From the NCBI GenBank assembly GCA_963828285.1, contig CAWHEB010000002.1:1302001-1366000 (forward strand): a DNA stretch of 64,000 nt, given 5' to 3'. The DNA is from DAIOEK01 sp963828285 (GTDB lineage: Bacteria; Chloroflexota; Anaerolineae; Anaerolineales; Anaerolineaceae). The notes under the pieces are model-generated. The model was not told the DNA's origin. It did not search any database and saw only the letters and a program-made list of their open reading frames with translations. This document shows positions 7,975 to 17,064 of this stretch, one piece after another; position 1 is the first letter of the stretch; the number at the start of each line of letters is the position of its first letter. The position numbers and the translations under genes are program-made.

Positions 7975-9954
7975 ATGACTTATCCCCTGATTCAGCGTGA
8001 GCTAACCATCCACGTGAACAATGGAAACTGGTATTTACGTCCCATCGATAACATTTCCATCCTTGGACCAGTGGATTATGGATGGCACCGCTATCGTACT
8101 TATCCTGATAGTTTTACATTCGGAGAAGGATTATTAGCCGGCAGTAGTATCCCCGGTTCCCGTCGTCTGGTATTCTCCGGATGGTCTCCGCAATGGGATG
8201 GATTTTACATTTCAAGTATGGGTGGGGCAGCTTATACCTTCCATGGTGTAGGAGTAAATTATGTAGCCCTTCGTGGAAAAGCGCATGAAACCAGCATCCT
8301 TTTGCTGAATCACAAACAGGGTGAGATTCAGGTACGGCTCGAACCAGTCAACATCGAAGCTCTTTGGAATGGTTACGCGGATCCACAGGGAAGACCATTA
8401 CTCGGTTTCTTTGCTTTACAGCAAGCACTTTTTGATCGATACGCTTCCGAATATGCGCCGGGTAAGATTCGTATTTGTACAGTTGGCCCAGCAGCAAGAC
8501 ACACCAACGAAGGCATCATTGGGTCAAGTCCGTACCATAAAGGCAGCCTGTCCGGTGTCGTGGATTGGGCAGGTAGAGGCGGAATGGGTTCGAGGCTTCT
8601 CCAAAATCACGAAATCGCAGCCATCATCTTTGGGGGTGAATGGGACGACCCAGATCTCCGCGATTCCAAAGAGATCGATGCATATTTTATGGAACACTTT
8701 GGTCAAAAGACCATCCAGACTGATATGGCATTAACTGAAAAATATCGCTACGTCCCACAGTTTGAAACGGGGGGCACTTTCGGTGTAAACATGCGTGAGA
8801 TGAACGAGCGTGTGATGAGTTTCAATTACACCAGCATTTATCACAGCGATGAAGAACGGTTGAAACAACACAAGGATTTCATCTTAGATCACTATTTGGC
8901 ACAATTTAATGAAGAGACCATCAAAACCAGGAATTTCCAACATTGTGGCGAACCATGTCCTGTTGCCTGTAAGAAGATGAATGAGATCTATAAAAAGGAT
9001 TATGAACCATATCATGCTTTGGGTCCTCAGATTGGAGTATTTGACCAAAGAGCAGCCGAAAAGATCAACGACTATGTAGATGCCATGGGATTTGACGCAA
9101 TCCAGACGGGTGGCACGGTTGCATGGATCATGGACTTGATTTCATCGGGGATCATTCAACCTGAAGAATTCGGATTCCCGCCTGCGGATCAAATGAATTT
9201 CAAATTTACCCCTGAACTATCTGAATTCGATCTTATAAATGACAGCTTGAGAAATGCTGATTATGCTCAAGCTGTAGTTGAAGCCATTCTTTTTGACCCA
9301 AAGGCAAGAAATTTCCGGGAAGGTATTCGAAATTGTTCGGAAAAATTGGAAATGAAATTGAAGAATTCTTCTGCGTGTGCGGTTTATCTGCCGCATGGGG
9401 AAGAAGGATGCATGGTTCCCAATCAATACTGGGTGGCAGGCATGCTAAGTCCCATGCCCATGATGGGTAAGTATTATGTTTACTATGAAGGAAAATTTCT
9501 ACCTCCATATGAACTGGGTAAAAAGAATGTCGAACGAATGACATACGAGTTATTTAACGATAACAGTGGAATTTGCAGATTCCATCGAAAATGGGCGGAA
9601 ACGATCACTGATGAGATCATTATGGCTCATTTCAATATCGATCTGAATTATAAGAAACATCAGTTTGAACTGGCTAAAGAGATCTACGATGGGGAGTGCT
9701 CAAAAAGTCTGGCAGGGTTTACTGAACGCACCATTGATCTGTTGTTGACTTTTCTTCAACAGTGGGATCGCTTTGGATTGAAAGACGAAGTCCTAAAATA
9801 CTGGCTGAACAGATTTGAGGAAGATAAATATATAGCTGCCGGAGATTGGTGGGCGGAAGTAAAGCGTGGGATTGATGATGCTTTTAATAGCAGCGCAGAT
9901 CTAATCCCCGATATGCTCACTCCTGGTCAAGCAGATAAATTGAAAAACAGTTAG
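7975..9954 (+). CDS. Aldehyde:ferredoxin oxidoreductase-like tungsten/molybdopterin enzyme
   Basis: A 659-residue enzyme of the AOR family. The N-terminal part resembles the AOR pterin-binding domain (about residues 5-210). The 4Fe-4S ligands appear as Cys324-x3-Cys328-x3-Cys332 plus a distal Cys534 in Asp-Asn-Ser-Gly-Ile-Cys, the classic AOR layout except that the first spacing is x3 instead of x2. Family members oxidise aldehydes or related substrates with ferredoxin, using a tungsten- or molybdenum-bispterin; the substrate cannot be read here. Start: ATG 7975 has GGAG eight bases upstream, while the earlier in-frame TTG at 7945 has none. Its stop overlaps the convergent next gene by four bases. 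The radical SAM protein at 35479-36600 may be its maturase. Confidence 0.8.
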   Translation: MTYPLIQRELTIHVNNGNWYLRPIDNISILGPVDYGWHRYRTYPDSFTFGEGLLAGSSIPGSRRLVFSGWSPQWDGFYISSMGGAAYTFHGVGVNYVALRGKAHETSILLLNHKQGEIQVRLEPVNIEALWNGYADPQGRPLLGFFALQQALFDRYASEYAPGKIRICTVGPAARHTNEGIIGSSPYHKGSLSGVVDWAGRGGMGSRLLQNHEIAAIIFGGEWDDPDLRDSKEIDAYFMEHFGQKTIQTDMALTEKYRYVPQFETGGTFGVNMREMNERVMSFNYTSIYHSDEERLKQHKDFILDHYLAQFNEETIKTRNFQHCGEPCPVACKKMNEIYKKDYEPYHALGPQIGVFDQRAAEKINDYVDAMGFDAIQTGGTVAWIMDLISSGIIQPEEFGFPPADQMNFKFTPELSEFDLINDSLRNADYAQAVVEAILFDPKARNFREGIRNCSEKLEMKLKNSSACAVYLPHGEEGCMVPNQYWVAGMLSPMPMMGKYYVYYEGKFLPPYELGKKNVERMTYELFNDNSGICRFHRKWAETITDEIIMAHFNIDLNYKKHQFELAKEIYDGECSKSLAGFTERTIDLLLTFLQQWDRFGLKDEVLKYWLNRFEEDKYIAAGDWWAEVKRGIDDAFNSSADLIPDMLTPGQADKLKNS

Positions 9955-10331
9955 ATTTGTTTCTTTTTTTTCGGAGGAAGTGGAGTTCCCGGTTTAAACA
10001 TGGATGCCGCTATGCCGTATCCAAGCATGGAAACTGCCATATAAACCGGGAGGTTGACCAACCTCAGATATCCATTCCAAAAAGTCAATCCCGCTCCCAT
10101 ACCTATCGTCACCATTACCAACGCCAGCCACCATTTGTAATCCGCTGGATGCGATGCAACACCCCAAATAAAAGCAATGATCGGATAACCGATCCAGAAA
10201 ACATTTTGCAAAAATTGATCCTGGGGAGGTTTTAACGCAGCAACAATAACCATCGTCAATCGCATTGCTATAAATAATGTAACGATCACAACCAGGGTTA
10301 CTTCCAGGGGGATCTTCTTAAATGTTCTCAT
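9951..10331 (-). CDS. Small four-helix membrane protein, function unknown
   Basis: A 126-residue protein with four predicted membrane segments (about residues 10-32, 42-64, 73-92 and 98-118) and a basic C-terminal tail of consecutive lysines. I do not recognise the family. The ATG at 10331 has GGAGA six bases upstream and is chosen over an ATG six codons earlier. It converges on, and overlaps by four bases, the AOR-like gene, and lies downstream of the methyltransferase-like gene on the same strand with an 84-base gap, so the two may be co-transcribed. Confidence 0.55.
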   Translation of the reverse strand: MRTFKKIPLEVTLVVIVTLFIAMRLTMVIVAALKPPQDQFLQNVFWIGYPIIAFIWGVASHPADYKWWLALVMVTIGMGAGLTFWNGYLRLVNLPVYMAVSMLGYGIAASMFKPGTPLPPKKKKQI

Positions 10332-10415
10332 CAATTCTCCGCACTGCATGGGATCGGAATCAGATTAATTATGATATTGATTATAGTGGATAGCCGAGGA
10401 AAGAGATACTTTGAT

Positions 10416-11033
10416 CTATTTAAATCGAGGGAATAGCATAGGTATCCGTTTTTGATACTCGATATACTCCGGATATTCCAGCCTGAGTTTTGCTTCTTCC
10501 AATTTTGCTCCAATATACACATAGATGGTTAAACCAATATTTAAAGCTAGAATATTTGTGTTCATCGTGGGGATCAGCCACAGGATTATCAATCCTAATG
10601 TATAAAGTGGATGGCGAACATATCGATACAATCCCCGTGTCACCAAACCCTGTCTTTTTTCAAATCCATTCATTAACTGCGACAATCCTATGAATGAGAA
10701 CCCGCCTGTATCCCCAACTACCAGAACAATCGCGATAGATGCTGCAATCTGGATCAGAATAGTAATATATACCCATGGAGTTTGAATCGTGTACAATCCA
10801 ATGGATTTCATCTTCCAGACAAGATAAACCACAGGGATAAAACTGATCACTGCAAAGAAATTAAAAAACAATCGGTAAAAGTGATTATGGAATATTGGCC
10901 AATGTCTGGCAATCCACTGTTTGGATTGGTTGGAGGCTTGCAAGGAATGTACTGCGGAGTATACGCCGGTGGCTACCAGAATAATGACAAAAGATATCAA
11001 CGCCATTGGGTAATTATAGATGGTATATGACAT
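10416..11033 (-). CDS. Isoprenylcysteine methyltransferase (ICMT/NnrU)-like integral membrane protein
   Basis: A 205-residue protein with about six hydrophobic segments. The C-terminal half holds the ICMT/PEMT signature: Gly-Leu-Tyr-Arg-Tyr-Val-Arg-His-Pro-Leu-Tyr, then a membrane helix, then a Glu-Glu-Ala-Lys-Leu-x-x-x-Tyr-Pro-Glu-Tyr-x-x-Tyr segment that forms the S-adenosylmethionine and substrate site in relatives. Bacterial members methylate small or lipidic substrates or are of unknown role; the NnrU branch is tied to nitrogen oxide metabolism, but no such genes are nearby. The start at 11033 is chosen because the family usually begins just before the first helix; 23 codons upstream remain open. 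Confidence 0.65.
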   Translation of the reverse strand: MSYTIYNYPMALISFVIILVATGVYSAVHSLQASNQSKQWIARHWPIFHNHFYRLFFNFFAVISFIPVVYLVWKMKSIGLYTIQTPWVYITILIQIAASIAIVLVVGDTGGFSFIGLSQLMNGFEKRQGLVTRGLYRYVRHPLYTLGLIILWLIPTMNTNILALNIGLTIYVYIGAKLEEAKLRLEYPEYIEYQKRIPMLFPRFK

Positions 11034-11109
11034 TAATCCATATATATGTAGAATTGATACCCCTTCACAATCACCATGCACTCTGTTATGATAATCGAGC
11101 AAGACCGTG

Positions 11110-11129
11110 ACCTCGGCTTTCGCCGGGGT
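11110..11129 (+). other. GC-rich hairpin in the 5' region of typA
   Basis: An 8-bp stem with one G-T pair and a four-base loop lies between the divergent methyltransferase-like gene and typA, 34 bases before the typA ATG. It could be a leader hairpin of typA; it lacks a proper U-tract, so a terminator is less likely. Confidence 0.35.
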
Positions 11130-11162
11130 TGTTCTATGTTATAGAATGTGATTGGATCAGGA

Positions 11163-13022
11163 ATGCTAACCGAACGAAAAGATATCCGAAATATTGCAAT
11201 TATTGCCCATGTTGATCATGGAAAAACTACATTAGTAGATGGATTATTAAGGCAAGCCCGGGTTTTCCGCGAGAATCAAGCCGTTATAGAACGGGTGATG
11301 GACTCAAACGACCTTGAACGGGAACGCGGAATTACCATCTTGGCGAAAAATACCGCAATCTCCATTCCTCACCCCGATACTGGTGAGATAGTAAAGATCA
11401 ATATTGTTGATACTCCCGGACACGCTGATTTTGGAGGCGAAGTCGAACGGGTCCTCAATATGGTTGATGGAGTACTTTTGCTGGTGGATGCTGCTGAAGG
11501 TCCGATGGCTCAGACCCGATTTGTCCTCAAAAAAGCTCTAGCGATGGGTTTGAAAGCAATTGTGGTGATAAATAAGATGGACCGCAGAGATGCCGAGCCT
11601 GATCGTACCCTGAATGAAACTTTTGACCTTTTTGTTGAACTTGGAGCCAGTGATCGTCAAGCTGACTTTCCGATCATATATGCAAATGGGATTACAGGGC
11701 AGGCTGGTTTCAGTGAAGATATGGGACCCAACCTTCAGCCATTATTCCGCGCAATTCTTGATTCAATCCCATGCCCTAAAGTTGATAAAGAAGCTCCATT
11801 ACAGATATTGGTAACCAACTTGAGCTATGATGAATACCGCGGTACGACCGCATTGGGACGTGTCACCGCTGGTGTGATCAATGCCGGTCAACCAATAACC
11901 CGAATCACATTGACCGGTGAACTTATTCCCGAAAAAGCCAGATATCTATATATTTTCCAGGGGCTTGAAAAAATTGAAGTCCCGTATGCTGAAGCAGGTG
12001 AGATTATTGCCATCGCAGGACTTGAGAATATTGCCATCGGTGAAACATTGGCTGATCCTGCCAACCCGGTTGCGTTGCCCCAGATCAAAGTGGAAGAGCC
12101 AACTGTCCGAATGACTTTTGGTGTGAATACCTCACCATTCTCCGGTCGTGAAGGTAAGTGGAGCACCTCCCGTAAGTTGCGCGAGCGCCTGTTTGACGAA
12201 TTAAAGAATAATGTAGCGCTACGGGTAACTGAAACTGAATACGCGGATACATTTGTTGTAGCTGGTCGTGGAGAACTGCACCTGGCCATCCTGATTGAAA
12301 CTATGCGCCGTGAAGGATATGAATTCCAGGTATCACGCCCCGAAGCCATTATGATCGAAGGCGAGAACGGTGAGATGCTTGAGCCTTTTGAAGATGTTCA
12401 CATCGAAACAAGTTCTGAAACCGTTGGAACCGTAGTAGAAATGCTCGGCACACGCCGTGGACGAATGATCAACATGGTCAATAACACGGATAATTCTGTA
12501 TCTTTGAATTACATCGTCCCAGTCCGCGGATTGCTCGGCTTCAGATATCAATTCCTGACCGCCACTCGCGGTATGGGAGTATTGCATTCGATCTTTTATG
12601 GTTACGATGTGTTAGCCGGACCCATCTCACAACGTTCTACCAGTTCCATCGTAGCATGGGAAGCAGGAACCACAACCAACTTCGGTTTGAAGAACGCGGA
12701 AGAACGCGGAATGCTCTTCATTGGTCCTGGCATCGAAGTATATGAAGGCATGGTGATTGGTGAAACCATGCGGGCGAATGACCTTCCGGTCAATGTCTGC
12801 AAAAAGAAACATCTCACCAATATGCGGTCATCCAACAAAGATATTGAAGTACGTTTGACTCCTCCGCGGGATATGAGTATTGATGAAGCTATTGAGTATC
12901 TGGCTGAGGATGAGCTTCTTGAAGTGACCCCTATGAATTTCCGCATTCGCAAACGCATCCTCGATTCCGATGAACGTGGTAAACAGACCAAAAAGGCAAA
13001 AGAAGCCCTTGGGGAAGAATGA
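11163..13022 (+). CDS. typA: TypA/BipA ribosome-associated GTPase
   Basis: A 619-residue translational GTPase. The G1 loop Ala-His-Val-Asp-His-Gly-Lys-Thr-Thr is near residue 17, G3 is Asp-Thr-Pro-Gly-His-Ala-Asp-Phe, and G4 is Asn-Lys-Met-Asp. EF-Tu-like domain 2, EF-G-like domains III and V, and the BipA-specific C-terminal domain follow at normal length. TypA binds 70S ribosomes and aids 50S assembly and stress or cold growth. ATG 11163 is preferred because family members begin just before Arg-x-Asp-Ile-Arg-Asn; a GTG five codons upstream is the alternative. A strong terminator follows. Confidence 0.95.
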   Translation: MLTERKDIRNIAIIAHVDHGKTTLVDGLLRQARVFRENQAVIERVMDSNDLERERGITILAKNTAISIPHPDTGEIVKINIVDTPGHADFGGEVERVLNMVDGVLLLVDAAEGPMAQTRFVLKKALAMGLKAIVVINKMDRRDAEPDRTLNETFDLFVELGASDRQADFPIIYANGITGQAGFSEDMGPNLQPLFRAILDSIPCPKVDKEAPLQILVTNLSYDEYRGTTALGRVTAGVINAGQPITRITLTGELIPEKARYLYIFQGLEKIEVPYAEAGEIIAIAGLENIAIGETLADPANPVALPQIKVEEPTVRMTFGVNTSPFSGREGKWSTSRKLRERLFDELKNNVALRVTETEYADTFVVAGRGELHLAILIETMRREGYEFQVSRPEAIMIEGENGEMLEPFEDVHIETSSETVGTVVEMLGTRRGRMINMVNNTDNSVSLNYIVPVRGLLGFRYQFLTATRGMGVLHSIFYGYDVLAGPISQRSTSSIVAWEAGTTTNFGLKNAEERGMLFIGPGIEVYEGMVIGETMRANDLPVNVCKKKHLTNMRSSNKDIEVRLTPPRDMSIDEAIEYLAEDELLEVTPMNFRIRKRILDSDERGKQTKKAKEALGEE

Positions 13023-13040
13023 TTCTGATCAACTCTCTGA

Positions 13041-13073
13041 GAGGAGCATGAACATGCTCCTCTTATTTTTTTT
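13041..13073 (+). terminator. Rho-independent terminator after typA
   Basis: A perfect 10-bp stem GAGGAGCATG / CATGCTCCTC with a two-base AA loop (likely four in practice), followed by a long T run, 18 bases after the typA stop. Confidence 0.92.
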
Positions 13074-13170
13074 AATCATCTAAATTGGCCCTGACTTTAA
13101 ATTTGGTATTGATAAATAGCCATGAAGGGATTATCTGGCGAAAAAGATTGTTGTCGGTTTCGGAAGTAAT

Positions 13171-13199
13171 TTGTGGGCAGTTGACGGGTGGGGTATAAT
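13171..13199 (+). promoter_or_regulatory. Sigma-70-like promoter of gyrA
   Basis: TTGTGG (13171-13176), a 17-base spacer and a perfect TATAAT (13194-13199). It places the transcript start near 13206, upstream of the ATG at 13228, and rules out in-frame start codons inside the promoter. Confidence 0.75.
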
Positions 13200-13227
13200 T
13201 GAAAGGTTATCTTTCAAAGGAAATTAT

Positions 13228-15789
13228 ATGGAAAACGGACTAATTCAGTCAGTAGACATTGATCAGCAGATGCGTTCTGCATATCTCGATTATGCCATGA
13301 GCGTGATCGTCGCCAGAGCACTACCGGACGCAAGAGATGGTCTTAAACCAGTTCATAGGCGAATTCTCTACGCGATGGAAGATCTTAATATGCATTCCAA
13401 TGCTGCATATAAGAAATCCGCTCGTATCGTCGGTGAAGTGTTAGGAAAGTACCATCCACACGGTGATCTGTCCGTTTATGACGCTATGGCACGTATGGTC
13501 CAGGACTTTTCGATGCGTTATCCATTGGTTGACGGTCAGGGTAACTTTGGGTCCGTGGACGGTGACTCTCCGGCGGCAATGCGTTATACCGAAGCCAGAA
13601 TGCATAAAATGGCAGAAGAAATGATGGCGGATATCGAAAAGGATACCGTTAACTTTGGTGATAACTTTGATGGTTCATTGAAGGAACCACTTGTATTGCC
13701 GGCAAGGCTTCCCAACCTGCTTTTAAATGGATCATCCGGTATCGCGGTTGGCATGGCAACGAACATTCCCCCGCATAATCTGACCGAGCTGGTCAATGCA
13801 ATTATTTTCTTGATCGACAATTATGATCATGCTGAAGATATTTCAACTGAACAATTAATGGACTTTCTGCCTGGTCCGGATTTCCCAACCGGAGGTATCA
13901 TCGTTGGCCGTGAGGCAATCACTCAGGCTTATTCGACCGGTAGGGGCAAACTCACCCTCCGTGGACTCGCCAGGATTGAAGAAGGTAAGAATGGTCACAA
14001 TGTTATCTATATAACAGAGATCCCTTACCAGGTAAACAAATCCACATTGATCGAGCGCATCGCAGATCTGGTTAGAGAGGGCAAGATCGATGCGATCTCT
14101 GACCTGCGTGATGAATCAGATCGTCGCGGCATGCGTATCTTCATCGAGCTTAAACGAAACGCTCAGGCGAAAAAAGTCCTAAATCAGCTTTATAAATACA
14201 CATCACTTCAAACCACATATGGCGTTCACCTGCTCGCACTGGTCGATAATGAACCGCGCAATCTATCCCTTCGCCGAGCACTACAGGTTTACATTGATCA
14301 TCGACAGGAAGTGATCAGACGCAGATCTGAATACGAATTGAACAAAGCCAGGCAACGCGCCCATATTTTGGAAGGTTACCTCATTGCGCTAGCCAATCTT
14401 GACGAAGTGATCAAAACCATACGTGAATCACCGGATGCTGATACAGCGAAGACTCGGTTAATGGAACTATTCTCGTTGACTGAAGTTCAGTCGCAAGCCA
14501 TCCTTGATCTCCAGTTGCGCAGGTTGGCAGCTCTGGAACGAATGAAGATCGAAGAAGAGCATAAAGAGGTCATGGAAAGAATTGCCTACCTGGAAGACCT
14601 GCTGACCCATCCCAAGAAGATACTGGATGTCATTAAAGAGGACTTGCAGGAAGTTTCCGGTAAATTCGGAGACAAAAGACGCACCCAAATCACCATCCAG
14701 GCTAATGAAGCTTTCCGGGAAGAAGATCTGGTGCCTGACGAACCTGTGCTAATCTCAATCACTCAACGTGGATATATCAAACGTGTCTCCACCAGTACAT
14801 ACCGTGCTCAGGGAAGAGGTGGACGTGGGATCATCGGACAGAATGTCCGAGGTGAAGACGTAGTCACGATGTTTATTCCAGCACAAACCCTCGATACCAT
14901 CCTCTTTTTCTCGGATAAAGGAAAAGTCTATTCAGAAAAAGCCTATCAAATCCCCGATGCGGGGCGAACGGACCGTGGTACTCCGATCATTAACATACTG
15001 GCCATGGGACCGGATGAAAAGATCACAGCCGCCGTGGATGCACGCGATTTCAGTTCCGGTTTCTGTACCCTGGCTACCTACAAGGGACGGGTCAAGCGTC
15101 TGCCGCTCAAAGAACTTGCTGCGGTTAGGCCATCTGGTTTGATTGCTATTATTCTTAATCCTGGTGATAAATTAGGTTGGGCGCGTATCACATCCGGTTC
15201 TAATGATGTAATCCTTGTCACTGCAAAGGGACAAGCTCTAAGGTATTCCGAAACCAAGATTCGTCCCATGGGACGTGCAGCCGGTGGAGTTACCGGGATC
15301 AGAATGCACCCCGGTGATACTCTGGCAAGCATGGAAGTTGTCGAAGATGGCGGAGACCTGTTGGTTGTAACCGAACGTGGACATGGTAAACGTACTCCGG
15401 TTAACCTATACACACCCAAAGGTCGTGGTACTCAGGGTGTCTCTACGATCAACAAAGAAAGTCTTGAAGAAAACGGTCCCATTGCTGTTGCCAGAGTTGT
15501 TAAAGAAAAAGACGAATTGACCATAATCTCTGCCAGTGGTGTGGTGTTGAGATTGAAAGTCAGTAATATTTCAGAATCCAGCCGCGCAACCCGTGGAACC
15601 AAGATCATGAACCTGGAACCGGGCAATACGGTCGCAGCATTGGCGAGAATTCAGATGGACATCCTGGGAAACGATAACCACATTGACGAAAAAGATTCCG
15701 ATCAGGATGAAAACGAGTCAACCGAATCAGATCAGGTGGTTTCTGACGAACAGGATCCATCCACAACTGAAGAAAATGACAAAGTTTGA
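13228..15789 (+). CDS. gyrA: DNA gyrase subunit A
   Basis: An 853-residue GyrA. The winged-helix and tower domains come first, with the catalytic tyrosine Tyr120 in Ala-Ala-Met-Arg-Tyr-Thr-Glu. The C-terminal beta-pinwheel follows and carries a GyrA-box (Gln-Gly-Arg-Gly-Gly-Arg-Gly, near residue 533), which separates it from ParC. An acidic Asp/Glu/Ser tail ends the protein. Gyrase introduces negative supercoils with GyrB, whose gene is not in this window. The ATG at 13228 has AAGGA upstream and lies downstream of the promoter. The quinolone region reads His-Pro-His-Gly-Asp-Leu-Ser-Val-Tyr-Asp: Leu81 sits where E. coli has Ser83. The 3' end overlaps the next gene by 14 bases. Confidence 0.96.
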   Translation: MENGLIQSVDIDQQMRSAYLDYAMSVIVARALPDARDGLKPVHRRILYAMEDLNMHSNAAYKKSARIVGEVLGKYHPHGDLSVYDAMARMVQDFSMRYPLVDGQGNFGSVDGDSPAAMRYTEARMHKMAEEMMADIEKDTVNFGDNFDGSLKEPLVLPARLPNLLLNGSSGIAVGMATNIPPHNLTELVNAIIFLIDNYDHAEDISTEQLMDFLPGPDFPTGGIIVGREAITQAYSTGRGKLTLRGLARIEEGKNGHNVIYITEIPYQVNKSTLIERIADLVREGKIDAISDLRDESDRRGMRIFIELKRNAQAKKVLNQLYKYTSLQTTYGVHLLALVDNEPRNLSLRRALQVYIDHRQEVIRRRSEYELNKARQRAHILEGYLIALANLDEVIKTIRESPDADTAKTRLMELFSLTEVQSQAILDLQLRRLAALERMKIEEEHKEVMERIAYLEDLLTHPKKILDVIKEDLQEVSGKFGDKRRTQITIQANEAFREEDLVPDEPVLISITQRGYIKRVSTSTYRAQGRGGRGIIGQNVRGEDVVTMFIPAQTLDTILFFSDKGKVYSEKAYQIPDAGRTDRGTPIINILAMGPDEKITAAVDARDFSSGFCTLATYKGRVKRLPLKELAAVRPSGLIAIILNPGDKLGWARITSGSNDVILVTAKGQALRYSETKIRPMGRAAGGVTGIRMHPGDTLASMEVVEDGGDLLVVTERGHGKRTPVNLYTPKGRGTQGVSTINKESLEENGPIAVARVVKEKDELTIISASGVVLRLKVSNISESSRATRGTKIMNLEPGNTVAALARIQMDILGNDNHIDEKDSDQDENESTESDQVVSDEQDPSTTEENDKV

Positions 15790-16516
15790 TGATTACCGAA
15801 CAAGCTTAGCTGAACTTCCTGATTGGATTCAGTATCTTGAAGAGAACAGCAACCTTCCTGGTCCGCGGGCGAATTTGGAATTGGCATACGCCGCTGGATT
15901 GGTTGCAGATTTCGAACGAGCATTGGAATTAATTCAAGGAGATCTAGAAAAACCTGCAGGGGATTTCCCGCAGGTTTTTCCTATCCTATGCGGAGTCATC
16001 AGTCTTGCCAGACAGTCAGGAAAGAATGCTCAAGCATGCGATATTGCGAGGCAGTATGCCTGCGATCATCGCTGGCGCCTTCGCGAAGCAGTAGCCATTG
16101 GTCTGCAATTCCGCGGAGATACAGATCCGAACGGCTTGCTCCAATTGATGTCAGAGTGGGTTGGCGGGAATCTATATGAACAGCGTTGTGTAGTAGCTGC
16201 TCTCTGTGAACCACGGCTATTAAAGGACGATCCGATAGCAAATCAAGTGATCGGCATTCTGGATCAAATATCCCGTAACCTCCACAACCAAACCGATCGA
16301 AAATCCGATGAATTCAGGGTATTACGTCAGGCATTAGGCTATGGGTGGAGTGTTGTTATAGTCGCCGCGCCACAAACCGGCAAAATGTATTTTGAAAATT
16401 GGCTTAAAGTGGATGATGGTGATATTCGTTGGATCGTTCGGGAAAACCTGAAGAAAAACCGCCTGATCAAACTTGATCCAAAATGGGTTAAGTCTTGTTC
16501 TATCTTAATAGCGTAA
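15776..16516 (+). CDS. HEAT-like repeat protein overlapping gyrA
   Basis: A 246-residue cytoplasmic protein rich in helix-forming pairs, including Trp-Arg-Leu-Arg-Glu-Ala-Val-Ala-Ile-Gly-Leu-Gln and Asp-Ile-Arg-Trp-Ile-Val-Arg-Glu-Asn-Leu-Lys-Lys-Asn, both typical of HEAT or DNA-alkylation-repeat solenoids. I do not recognise a precise family. The ATG at 15776 lies inside gyrA, 14 bases before its end in another frame, so translation is probably coupled to gyrA. In-frame ATGs further upstream fall deep in gyrA and are unlikely. A binding or scaffold role is only inferred from the repeats. Codon use matches its neighbours. Confidence 0.65.
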   Translation: MTKFDDYRTSLAELPDWIQYLEENSNLPGPRANLELAYAAGLVADFERALELIQGDLEKPAGDFPQVFPILCGVISLARQSGKNAQACDIARQYACDHRWRLREAVAIGLQFRGDTDPNGLLQLMSEWVGGNLYEQRCVVAALCEPRLLKDDPIANQVIGILDQISRNLHNQTDRKSDEFRVLRQALGYGWSVVIVAAPQTGKMYFENWLKVDDGDIRWIVRENLKKNRLIKLDPKWVKSCSILIA

Positions 16517-16591
16517 TTTTTACTCAACTTTTACTGATATCTAACACGAATGCGTCTATCCTGTGAATTATTACTGACAGGAGAGTGATGT

Positions 16592-16978
16592 ATGCCATTA
16601 ATTTCATGGAGTTCCGCAATCGCCATCAATGATGATGCAGTGGATACTCAACATAAAAAGCTGTTTGATATGATCAATGCCTTGCATGATGCCATGAGCC
16701 AGGGGAAAGGCAAAGAGGTTCTTGGGAATGTTTTAAATGGGTTGGTTGATTACACTAAGACCCACTTTAGCTATGAACAGAATCGGATGCAAAAAGAAAA
16801 CTATGTTGGTTTCCTTGCTCACAAGGCAGAACATGACAAGTTTACAGCCAAAGTAGTTGATCTACAAAACCAGTACAACTCCGGTAAGTATTCCATGACG
16901 ATAGAAGTATCCACCTTCATGAAAGATTGGCTGGTTAACCACATCCAGGTAAATGATAAAAGGACATTCGGAAAGTAG
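16592..16978 (+). CDS. Bacteriohemerythrin (copy 1)
   Basis: A 128-residue single-domain hemerythrin. The di-iron ligands are visible in order: His in Asp-Thr-Gln-His-Lys-Lys-Leu, His in Thr-His-Phe with Glu four residues later, the His pair in His-Lys-Ala-Glu-His, and His-Ile-x-x-x-Asp near the C-terminus. Such proteins bind O2 reversibly and are thought to scavenge or deliver it in microaerophiles and anaerobes. GGAG lies upstream of the ATG. A second, frameshifted copy follows 86 bases downstream, clearly a tandem duplicate. Confidence 0.92.
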   Translation: MPLISWSSAIAINDDAVDTQHKKLFDMINALHDAMSQGKGKEVLGNVLNGLVDYTKTHFSYEQNRMQKENYVGFLAHKAEHDKFTAKVVDLQNQYNSGKYSMTIEVSTFMKDWLVNHIQVNDKRTFGK

Positions 16979-17064
16979 AATCGGAACTGTTCACTATTCC
17001 GAATTTATGCCCAACCCCAAATTTTGATTTTTCAAAGTAATTCCTGCAAAAAGGAGTATCTAAC

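Noticed and set aside
13171..13227. Longer gyrA frame starting at a TTG
   Set aside because: The TTG is the -35 box of the gyrA promoter and the added residues are not family-like.
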